DNA of 6,409 nt from Bacteroidales bacterium (lineage in GTDB: Bacteria; Bacteroidota; Bacteroidia; Bacteroidales; Dysgonomonadaceae), in contig JAAZLV010000008.1 of NCBI GenBank assembly GCA_012799155.1, positions 1 to 6,409 of the forward strand. Reading direction: 5' to 3'. The position numbers and the translations under genes are program-made. Within the stretch, counting starts at the first letter, position 1. The number at the start of each line of letters is the position of its first letter. Of this stretch, positions 1 to 5,240 are shown one piece after another. The notes beneath the pieces were generated by a model, which worked only from the letters and a program-made list of their open reading frames with translations, did no database searches and was not told the DNA's origin.

Positions 1-337
1 ATCGGATGAGAAACACTTTGTGCTTCACCTCCTCCACAAGGCGGGTGATAAGCAATTCAAAGAGCTCTATCTGCGGCAGATCACTCCCGAAAAATGAGGG
101 TGGCTGGTTGATGATACATCGTCTGAAGAGTGAATGGTGTAGCAGTCTGTTTTTACGGGCGATGATGGCAAAGAGGGCGGCTACCGGTTTCTCGTCGTTG
201 AAGGCTACCAGCATGAAGGGGGTGTATGCGGGTATGCAACTGTACCAGTCGAAAGCGTCGGGAGAGTGGAAGAAGTTAATATCTTCCATTGGCGGCAGCT
301 CTTCTTTGTGATAGTATGTTTGGACGCTGAATGCCAT
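1..337 (-). CDS. FemAB/GNAT-like acyltransferase, N-terminal part (runs off left edge)
   Basis: An open frame reads leftward from ATG at 337-335 to the window edge with no stop, giving 112 residues of a protein whose C-terminus lies outside. It begins MAFSVQTYYHKEELPPMED, then has an NFFHS motif (21-25), a YTPFMLVAF strand (39-46) and a PVAALFAIIARK strand (51-62), followed by a helix at about 89-106. This pattern (ELPP, NFFHS, TPFMLV, A-L-I-R/K) resembles the start of Bacteroidales proteins annotated as GNAT N-acetyltransferases or FemAB-like (lipid II:glycine glycyltransferase-like) proteins, usually over 300 residues. The catalytic half is not visible, so substrate and activity are unknown. 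The start is supported by a good promoter 32 bp upstream. It lies downstream of the cysteine-cluster gene on the same strand with a 72-bp gap. Family recall is from memory; the reading frame itself is certain. Confidence 0.72.
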   Translation of the reverse strand, partial: MAFSVQTYYHKEELPPMEDINFFHSPDAFDWYSCIPAYTPFMLVAFNDEKPVAALFAIIARKNRLLHHSLFRRCIINQPPSFFGSDLPQIELFELLITRLVEEVKHKVFLIR

Positions 338-368
338 GCAGATCGGGGGTGAATGATCACATTTTTTA

Positions 369-398
369 CAAATGTAGTAAAAAAAAGCAAATAGACAA
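369..398 (-). promoter_or_regulatory. Bacteroidota-type promoter for the acyltransferase gene
   Basis: On the minus strand a TTG (398-396) is followed after exactly 19 bp by TACATTTG (376-369), a perfect match to the TAnnTTTG -7 element of the primary sigma factor of Bacteroidota. Transcription would start near 362, leaving a leader of about 25 nt before ATG at 337. This implies the acyltransferase gene can be transcribed independently of the upstream gene. The match is seen directly; activity is inferred. Confidence 0.65.
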
Positions 399-409
399 CC
401 CCCAAGCGA

Positions 410-889
410 TTATCCTCCGGCTGTCAGTTTCTCCAGCACTTTGAAAACGATGGGGCAGGTCTCCGCGTTTTTCACCGAGAGACTGAAAATCTGGTAGAAC
501 TTTTTACGGTCGGTATGGGGATATTCGCGACATGCCCTGGGCCTGTTCTCATAGATGGCGCAATAGTTGTCATTGCTTAGAAAAGGGCAGGGCATGGTGC
601 GGAACACCCGGTCGCCATCCTCATCGGTCCGGAGATAACGCTCAATGACCACCGAAGGTTTGATGCGCAGAGCCTTGCCCATGCGGTCCACATCTTCGGG
701 AAGGATCATCGGCCCCAGTGAGCGGCAACAGTTTCCACAAGCCAGACAATCGGTCTCTTTCTCTGCTTCAAGGTGCAACTGCATTATCTCCCGATCCATT
801 TTCATTAGACGGCGTTTGTTCTTCGCATACCATTTTTCCCATATCGGCTTTCTCAGTGCAACCTCTTTGGGCAGATTGTTGACATTCAT
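410..889 (-). CDS. YkgJ family cysteine-cluster protein (putative metal-binding, UPF0153-like)
   Basis: This 159-residue protein carries the hallmark pattern of the CxxCxxCC / YkgJ family (PF03692). It has a CLACGNCC cluster with Cys48, Cys51, Cys54 and Cys55, then MPCPFL with Cys101, YCAIYENRPRACREYP with Cys110 and Cys120, and a final TCP with Cys145. These eight cysteines are the presumed zinc- or iron-binding ligands; no enzymatic role is established for the family. The first 45 residues are basic and helical (KRRLMKMDREIMQLHLEAEKE), with no signal peptide, so it is probably cytosolic. ATG at 889 is followed by no better alternative, and an A-rich stretch lies directly upstream. It is transcribed divergently from galE across 124 bp; nothing links their functions. 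Family assignment is strong, function unknown. Confidence 0.92.
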   Translation of the reverse strand: MNVNNLPKEVALRKPIWEKWYAKNKRRLMKMDREIMQLHLEAEKETDCLACGNCCRSLGPMILPEDVDRMGKALRIKPSVVIERYLRTDEDGDRVFRTMPCPFLSNDNYCAIYENRPRACREYPHTDRKKFYQIFSLSVKNAETCPIVFKVLEKLTAGG

Positions 890-899
890 TTTTTTTCTG

Positions 900-907
900 C
901 AAAAGTA
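900..907 (-). promoter_or_regulatory. Probable -7 element for the cysteine-cluster gene
   Basis: TACTTTTG on the minus strand fits TAnnTTTG and is the same octamer used upstream of the DUF5606 gene. No TTG lies at the preferred 19-21 bp (the nearest is 14 bp upstream, at 924-922), so the -33 element is poor. Transcription would begin near 893-894, only about five bases before ATG at 889, giving a nearly leaderless message. Confidence 0.42.
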
Positions 908-951
908 TATTCTTTTGTGCGCAATTAGACAGCTGATGCCGTTTTATTTTG

Positions 952-959
952 TAAATTTG
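952..959 (+). promoter_or_regulatory. Probable -7 element for galE
   Basis: TAAATTTG on the plus strand fits TAnnTTTG. No clear TTG is seen 19-21 bp upstream. A start near 966 would leave a leader of about 48 nt before the galE ATG at 1014. The rest of the 890-1013 intergenic stretch shows no other structure. Confidence 0.45.
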
Positions 960-1013
960 TGCAAGAAGCTGGACAATCCATCAGAGAGATCAATCAAACA
1001 TTTAATAAATTAT

Positions 1014-2045
1014 ATGGCAAGTAAAATACTAGTAACAGGGGGTACAGGTTATATCGGTTCCCATACCGTTGTTGAACTGCAACAGGCAGGATACGAGGTG
1101 GTTATTGTAGACAACCTATCCAACTCAAATGCCGATGTAATTGAAGGTATTACACGCATTACCGGTATCCGTCCACACTTCGACAAGTTGGACTGTACCG
1201 ATATGGAAGCGTTGAAGGCGCTTTTCAGGAAACACACCTTCGATGGTATCATCCATTTCGCTGCCAGCAAAGCGGTGGGAGAGTCGGTACAAAAGCCACT
1301 GTTATACTACCGAAACAACCTGGTCTCATTGGTCAACCTGCTTGAGTTGATGCCGGAACACAAGGTGAAGGGCATCGTATTCTCCTCTTCCTGTACCGTG
1401 TATGGTGAACCCGACACCAATCCCATAGATGAGGAGGCACCCATCAAACCGGCAGCATCACCCTACGGGAATACAAAACAGATCAATGAAGAGATCATTC
1501 AGGATTATGTCCACTCGGGAGCTCCAATCAAAAGTATTATCCTTCGTTATTTCAATCCAATAGGAGCCCATCCCTCTGCTGAAATCGGTGAACTGCCACT
1601 GGGAGTTCCACAGAACCTGGTACCCTACATTACCCAAACCGGTATTGGCATCCGGCAGCAACTAAGTGTATTCGGAAATGATTACAACACACCTGATGGT
1701 TCCTGTATCCGTGACTTCATCAATGTGGTGGATCTGGCCAAAGCGCACGTCAAAGCCATTGAGCGGATGTTAGAGGATCAGTCGGATGAACCTGTAGAGA
1801 TATTCAATCTGGGTACCGGTACGGGACTGTCGGTATTGGAGCTGATAACCCTCTTTGAGAAGATCTCCGGAATGCCGCTCAACTACCAGATTGTGGGGCG
1901 ACGTGAGGGAGATATTGAACAGATATGGGCGCAACCTGACAGAGCAAATGAGGTGCTGGGATGGAAGGCAGAGATGTCGGTAGAGGAGACCATGGCTTCT
2001 GCATGGCGTTGGCAGCAACGACTACGCGAGAAAGGAGTGATGTGA
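1014..2045 (+). CDS. galE: UDP-glucose 4-epimerase
   Basis: The 343-residue product interconverts UDP-glucose and UDP-galactose in the cytosol, using tightly bound NAD; it serves the Leloir pathway and supplies UDP-galactose for surface glycans. It is an extended short-chain dehydrogenase: the Rossmann motif TGGTGYIGSH is at 8-17, the NAD-adenosine-binding VDNLSNS at 32-38, IHFAA at 80-84, the catalytic Ser126 in SSSCTVYG, and the Tyr151-x3-Lys155 pair in SPYGNTK. RYFNPIGAHPS (178-188), PDGSCIRDFINV (227-238) and RREGDIEQIWA (296-306) are the usual substrate-domain blocks. Length matches the family (about 340). The frame stays open upstream to an ATG at 645, but that region is the opposite-strand cysteine-cluster gene; MASKILVTGG at 1014 is the expected N-terminus. 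Asn replaces the more common His in RDFIHV. Transcription ends at a strong hairpin just downstream. Confidence 0.97.
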   Translation: MASKILVTGGTGYIGSHTVVELQQAGYEVVIVDNLSNSNADVIEGITRITGIRPHFDKLDCTDMEALKALFRKHTFDGIIHFAASKAVGESVQKPLLYYRNNLVSLVNLLELMPEHKVKGIVFSSSCTVYGEPDTNPIDEEAPIKPAASPYGNTKQINEEIIQDYVHSGAPIKSIILRYFNPIGAHPSAEIGELPLGVPQNLVPYITQTGIGIRQQLSVFGNDYNTPDGSCIRDFINVVDLAKAHVKAIERMLEDQSDEPVEIFNLGTGTGLSVLELITLFEKISGMPLNYQIVGRREGDIEQIWAQPDRANEVLGWKAEMSVEETMASAWRWQQRLREKGVM

Positions 2046-2070
2046 AAGCAATGCGATAGCAACCCAAACA

Positions 2071-2105
2071 AACAAAGGTCCGGACATCTGCTCCGGACCT
2101 TTGTT
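2071..2105. terminator. Bidirectional intrinsic terminator between galE and the winged-helix gene
   Basis: A perfect 14-bp inverted repeat (AACAAAGGTCCGGA at 2071-2084 against its complement at 2092-2105) encloses a 7-nt loop. The core is GC-rich and both flanks are T-rich in the outgoing direction (TTTGTTGT on the plus strand; TTTGTTTGTTTGGG on the minus strand). It lies 25 bp after the galE stop and 23 bp beyond the stop of the convergent winged-helix gene, so one hairpin can serve both. The T tracts are interrupted rather than pure. Confidence 0.85.
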
Positions 2106-2128
2106 GTATAACAATTTCTGATGTTAAC

Positions 2129-2347
2129 TCAGAAGTAATACTCAATCACAAGGTAATACTCTTCATCACCATTGTGCGTTCTTTCAATCTCAATCTTGTT
2201 CTCTCTGGCCAGCCATCCTATGGCAGTGTAAATCTCCTTCTCTGTCAATCTGGTAGCCTCTTGCAGGTCAGCGATGTTCCATTTCTGTTTGTTGTTTAAC
2301 AGGTTCCATATAATACCTGCATTGGAACCAATCAGTTTCTTGTTCAT
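2129..2347 (-). CDS. Small winged helix-turn-helix protein (DUF2582-like)
   Basis: This 72-residue protein is almost entirely one winged-helix fold. Helix 1 is around GSNAGIIWNLLNN (7-19), helix 2 around NIADLQEATR (24-33), and the presumed recognition helix TEKEIYTAIGWLARENK spans 35-51. A two-strand wing follows (IEIERTHNGDEEYYLVIEYY, 52-71). The GIIW..L and AIGWLAREN.I motifs are characteristic of the short DUF2582-type (PF10771) winged-helix proteins common in Bacteroidales. Members have no effector domain, and their targets and even DNA binding are not established. Only one ATG fits (2347). The gene follows cdsA on the same strand after a 124-bp gap and shares a terminator with convergent galE. 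I saw no standard promoter upstream, but a pair of 8-bp direct repeats lies there. Confidence 0.88.
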   Translation of the reverse strand: MNKKLIGSNAGIIWNLLNNKQKWNIADLQEATRLTEKEIYTAIGWLARENKIEIERTHNGDEEYYLVIEYYF

Positions 2348-2375
2348 GACGATAAGTCTTAATGGTGTGGTTATT

Positions 2376-2396
2376 GTTTGTTATACATGTTTGTTA
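2376..2396. repeat. Direct repeat of GTTTGTTA upstream of the winged-helix gene
   Basis: GTTTGTTA occurs at 2376-2383 and exactly again at 2389-2396, a 13-bp period, and GTTTGTT recurs at 2441-2447. The pair begins 29 bp before the winged-helix start codon. It could be an operator, but in AT-rich intergenic DNA chance is a fair alternative. The remainder of 2348-2471 has no recognisable promoter or hairpin. Confidence 0.3.
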
Positions 2397-2471
2397 GTGG
2401 GAATCATCTTCCTGCATTTTAGAAACAATTGATAACAGAAGTTTGTTCGCAGGGATCGAGGGAAATAGCAG

Positions 2472-3311
2472 TCACCTGATAAAGAGGATCAGGAAGAGGT
2501 AAGCTGCCGGAACAGCTACAAGTAGGCTGTCGATACGATCGAGAATGCCTCCATGGCCGGGAATCAGGGTACCGGCATCTTTTACTGAGCAGGTACGCTT
2601 GATCAGCGATTCAAAGAGATCGCCCACAGTTCCAAAAAGGGCAATAACCAGGGCTAATCCAATCCAATGGAGAGTTGATAATTCCGGAAAGAGTTGAGCG
2701 AAGATAAGTGATGAGAGCATTGTGAAGAGGATACCTGCTATAAAACCCTCAACAGATTTCTTGGGAGAGATATGTGGGATGAGCTTATGCTTGCCGATGA
2801 GAGACCCGATGAAATAGGCAGCGGTGTCATTCACCCAGATAAATACAAAGAGGGCCAGCAAGGGAGACCAACTGTAACCGATGCTTGTGATATCCTGTTG
2901 ATAGGAATAGGAGAGCATCATCAACAGGCTCAGGGGCATGGTGATGTATATCTGACCGAAAACCGAATAGATGATGCCGTGCAGGATATCCTGACGCCTG
3001 ATAAGGATGGCTGATGCAATAAGTATGAGCAGGTAAATCAATATGAATACCGGCAGTGCCACGAATGAGATCCTTTCAAGATAGAGGTATACCGAGACAA
3101 AGAGAATCAGCCCATGTGTGATGTTGAATATCTTACTGATGGCATGCGATGTGTCTTTTTCCACCATACGGTAGAATTCAAACAATCCCATGGCGAGAAT
3201 GATTCCGAATACGGACAAAAAGAAGTAGCGCCCCCCCATGATTCCAACGAGTATCACCAGTATGTAGATGATACCTGCGCCGGCACGTGTCAGTAGGTTT
3301 TTCAGATTCAA
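2472..3311 (-). CDS. cdsA: Phosphatidate cytidylyltransferase (CDP-diglyceride synthase), non-ATG start
   Basis: This inner-membrane enzyme makes CDP-diacylglycerol from CTP and phosphatidic acid, the precursor of bacterial phospholipids. The 279-residue protein has about eight hydrophobic segments and the complete CdsA signature at residues 235-261: Ser235, Lys238-Arg239, Lys244-Asp245, PGHGG (251-255), Asp258-Arg259 and Asp261. Upstream of this are NDTAAYFIGSLIGKHKL (161-177) and SPKKSVEG (182-189), and Asp231/Glu234 in GDLFES, all conserved polar positions of the family. Length is normal. The frame has no ATG before residue 25: it opens with TTG (3311) followed two codons later by CTG (3305), whose reading MKNLLTRA fits the usual N-terminus of relatives. 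An in-frame stop lies a short way upstream. An A8 tract precedes the start. The gene follows DUF5606 after 75 bp, possibly as one transcript. Confidence 0.95.
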   Translation of the reverse strand: MNLKNLLTRAGAGIIYILVILVGIMGGRYFFLSVFGIILAMGLFEFYRMVEKDTSHAISKIFNITHGLILFVSVYLYLERISFVALPVFILIYLLILIASAILIRRQDILHGIIYSVFGQIYITMPLSLLMMLSYSYQQDITSIGYSWSPLLALFVFIWVNDTAAYFIGSLIGKHKLIPHISPKKSVEGFIAGILFTMLSSLIFAQLFPELSTLHWIGLALVIALFGTVGDLFESLIKRTCSVKDAGTLIPGHGGILDRIDSLLVAVPAAYLFLILFIR

Positions 3312-3333
3312 TTCGCTTTTTTTTATGAAGGGA

Positions 3334-3341
3334 TAAAGATA
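3334..3341 (-). promoter_or_regulatory. Weak candidate -7 element for cdsA
   Basis: TATCTTTA on the minus strand matches seven of eight bases of TAnnTTTG's fixed and free positions (final G replaced by A) and lies 22 bp before the TTG start. No TTG is found 19 bp upstream (TTAA is there instead). It may allow separate cdsA transcription inside a DUF5606-cdsA unit. Confidence 0.25.
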
Positions 3342-3386
3342 GTTGTTTTCTGCTTATGAGTTAACTGTCATCTTACATCTCCAGCA

Positions 3387-3833
3387 TTATTCTTGTTCAG
3401 CTTCCTCTGCGGAGGGTGATGCTGTCTCTTCCGTCACGAGGTTCTCCTCCTCTTCGAGGTCCACCCCGTTTTCAATTAGAATATTATACCAGGAGATGAT
3501 CTTTTTCACATCAGATGCGTATACACTTTCACGGCTATAGTCAGGGAGTACTTCCTTCAAATAAGTGAATAGCTCGCTACCTGATGCCTTGGTGGCAACA
3601 GATGCCTTGCCGCCGTTTTCTTTTTCCTTCATCCGCTTCAACACGTCCCGTAGGGGGGTGTCCCCATCGTTGGTGTAGATGGAGACATCACTCAGCGCTA
3701 CCACCTTCTCATGCACGTAGACGGGCATACGTTTGCCATCGCCAAGTGACTCAACGATGTTCAGATTCTTTCCAGTGGAGATGAGCTTATAGAGACCGGG
3801 ACGCCCCGTAACAGATAATATCTTGGATAACAT
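3387..3833 (-). CDS. DUF5606 domain protein, function unknown
   Basis: The 148-residue soluble protein resembles the Bacteroidota family DUF5606. The N-terminal part, LSVTGRPGLYKLISTGKN (6-23) followed by NIVESL and RMPVYVHEKVVALSDVSIYT (35-54), suggests a small beta-barrel-like domain. A linker rich in Lys, Gly and Ala (69-84) leads to a helical C-terminal domain with YLKEVLPDYSRESVYASDVKK and IISWYNILIENG (91-123). The last 25 residues are a disordered acidic tail (VDLEEEENLVTEE...AEEAEQE). There is no signal peptide or membrane segment, and no catalytic motif is evident; I know of no assigned function. ATG at 3833 is well placed behind a strong promoter. It sits directly upstream of cdsA on the same strand and divergent from the lactonase lipoprotein gene. 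Confidence 0.88.
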   Translation of the reverse strand: MLSKILSVTGRPGLYKLISTGKNLNIVESLGDGKRMPVYVHEKVVALSDVSIYTNDGDTPLRDVLKRMKEKENGGKASVATKASGSELFTYLKEVLPDYSRESVYASDVKKIISWYNILIENGVDLEEEENLVTEETASPSAEEAEQE

Positions 3834-3879
3834 AATAGTGTAATTTGCGATTTTGTTATGTAATTGTTATTTCAAGGTG

Positions 3880-3910
3880 CAAAAGTACGTAGACTCTCCC
3901 ATATTCGCAA
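3880..3910 (-). promoter_or_regulatory. Bacteroidota-type promoter for DUF5606 (and possibly cdsA)
   Basis: On the minus strand TTG (3910-3908), a 20-bp spacer and TACTTTTG (3887-3880) match the Bacteroidota housekeeping consensus. Transcription would start near 3873, leaving a leader of about 40 nt before ATG at 3833. Confidence 0.65.
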
Positions 3911-3948
3911 CTTTTCAGGAAAAATGTGATGTTTTTTAGACCAACAGA

Positions 3949-3978
3949 TTGCACTACAGTAAAAAAAAGTTATTTTCG
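3949..3978 (+). promoter_or_regulatory. Bacteroidota-type promoter for the lactonase lipoprotein gene
   Basis: TTG (3949-3951), exactly 19 bp, then TATTTTCG (3971-3978), one mismatch from TAnnTTTG. A start near 3985 puts the in-frame TTG codon at 3987 on or next to the first transcribed base, which supports ATG at 4008 as the real start with a leader of about 23 nt. It lies 38 bp from, and divergent to, the DUF5606 promoter. Confidence 0.52.
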
Positions 3979-4007
3979 CATTTGTATTGACCCGTAAACA
4001 AAAAACA

Positions 4008-5198
4008 ATGTACCGATTAATGACTGTTGTAACCCTGGCTACTACACTTTTTATATCCTGTAATGGGAATCGTTCTGATGCACGTAAATCAGATGATCAA
4101 ACTGCTGTCGCCGATTCACTGGCAATGGGCAGCCACGACAAGCTTTATCTTGCAGTGGGGACATATACCTCAGAGGAGGGAAGCAGGGGGATCTATCTCT
4201 ATCACTTTGACGCCCTCACCGGGAAGAGTGACTCGGTGAGCATGGTGGAGGTGACCAACCCCTCCTATCTCGCCTTCAGCCCCGATGAGCAAGTTCTTTA
4301 TGCCGTTGGAGAGAACGGTGAGCAAGGTGCCGTACATGCATTCTCTTTTGACAAGGCTAAAGGAACACTGCAGAAGATCAATACGCAGGAAACGAAGGGT
4401 AGTGGACCCTGTTACGTCACCATTGATGCGAAGGGACGCAATCTTCACACTGCCAATTACGGTGGGGGTAGCATCTCCTCCTTTCAGGTGAATGATGATG
4501 GCAGCCTTTCGCCGCTGATTTCACTGATACAATTCAGCGGGTCCGGTCCCGACAGCTCACGACAGCAACAGCCTCACCTTCACAGTGTGGCTTACTCACC
4601 TGACGGGCTTTCGCTTTTTGCCGCCGACCTGGGGAGCGATAAGCTTTACCGGTTCAAGGTGCAGGAGACTCCCTTTCAGGGACAACCGGTGATACAAGAG
4701 AGCAGTATGACCGAAATAGAGACTCCCCCAGGTACCGGACCCCGTCACTTTGCCTTTCACCCCGATGGAGGCAGATACCTCTACCTGCTGGGTGAGTTGT
4801 CTGGTGAGGTAGTGGTCTATGACCATCACAACGGTGAGCTGACAGAGAAGCAGGCGATTAAAGCCGATACGGTAGGCGCACGCGGCAGTGCAGACATCCA
4901 TGTGTCACCCGACGGTCGCTTTCTCTATGCTTCCAACCGTTTAGAGGCTGATGGCATTGCCATCTTCGCGATCGATCCCGATGAGGGTACGCTCACCAGG
5001 GTGGGGTATCAGCCCACTGGAAGTCATCCCCGTAATTTCGCAATCACCCCCAATGGAAAGTACCTGTTGGTTGCCAGCAGGGATGAAAACAGGATTCAGG
5101 TTTTCTCAGTGGATGAGGTCAGCGGCCTGCTCAATGACACAAAACAGGATATCCTGTTGAGCAAACCGGTTTGTCTGAAGTTTGCACAGAGCAATTGA
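4008..5198 (+). CDS. Lactonase family beta-propeller lipoprotein (6-phosphogluconolactonase-like)
   Basis: The 396-residue product begins with a lipoprotein signal peptide: basic Arg3, a hydrophobic stretch, then the lipobox FISC with the lipidated Cys18. A linker to about residue 45 precedes a propeller that fills the rest of the protein. Its repeats show the lactonase family (PF10282) pattern: AVGTYTSEEGSRGIYLYHFD (49-68), NPSYLAFSPD (84-93), GSGPCYVTIDAKGR (131-144), ANYGGGSISSF (149-159), PHLHSVAYSPDG (189-200), GTGPRHFAFHPDG (242-254), SADIHVSPDGRFLYASNR (294-311) and SHPRNFAITPNGKYLLVAS (339-357). Known relatives hydrolyse 6-phosphogluconolactone, but this copy is exported, so a phosphorylated cytosolic substrate is doubtful and another sugar lactone is possible. 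No acidic export signal follows Cys18 (NGNRSDAR), so periplasmic rather than surface location is more likely. ATG 4008 is preferred over TTG 3987 because of promoter position. Confidence 0.92.
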   Translation: MYRLMTVVTLATTLFISCNGNRSDARKSDDQTAVADSLAMGSHDKLYLAVGTYTSEEGSRGIYLYHFDALTGKSDSVSMVEVTNPSYLAFSPDEQVLYAVGENGEQGAVHAFSFDKAKGTLQKINTQETKGSGPCYVTIDAKGRNLHTANYGGGSISSFQVNDDGSLSPLISLIQFSGSGPDSSRQQQPHLHSVAYSPDGLSLFAADLGSDKLYRFKVQETPFQGQPVIQESSMTEIETPPGTGPRHFAFHPDGGRYLYLLGELSGEVVVYDHHNGELTEKQAIKADTVGARGSADIHVSPDGRFLYASNRLEADGIAIFAIDPDEGTLTRVGYQPTGSHPRNFAITPNGKYLLVASRDENRIQVFSVDEVSGLLNDTKQDILLSKPVCLKFAQSN

Positions 5199-5220
5199 TA
5201 CTTTGTCAATTAACTGCTCT
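5188..5220 (+). terminator. Possible terminator hairpin at the end of the lactonase gene
   Basis: AGAGC plus AATTGA (5188-5198, overlapping the stop codon) can pair with TCAATT (5206-5211) and GCTCT (5216-5220), with a 4-nt bulge and a 7-nt loop. Only CCAAAGATTGACTTTTC follows, so the T tract is weak. The 42-bp gap between the convergent lactonase and metA genes holds nothing else. Confidence 0.33.
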
Positions 5221-5240
5221 CCAAAGATTGACTTTTCTCC

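Noticed and set aside
6..311. 101-residue plus-strand open frame at the left edge
   Set aside because: It lies opposite the acyltransferase frame, which has a promoter and family-like sequence; the plus-strand product looks like a low-complexity shadow.
645..1013. N-terminal extension of the galE frame by 123 residues
   Set aside because: The region is the opposite strand of the cysteine-cluster gene and its upstream promoter zone; the extension has no GalE-like sequence, and MASKILVTGG at 1014 is the standard start.
1879..2145. Overlapping minus-strand frames opposite the end of galE
   Set aside because: They run through galE codons and the terminator hairpin, with no promoter or recognisable domain.
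3987..4007. TTG start adding seven residues to the lactonase lipoprotein
   Set aside because: The predicted transcription start is at about 3985, and ATG at 4008 gives a normal short signal peptide.
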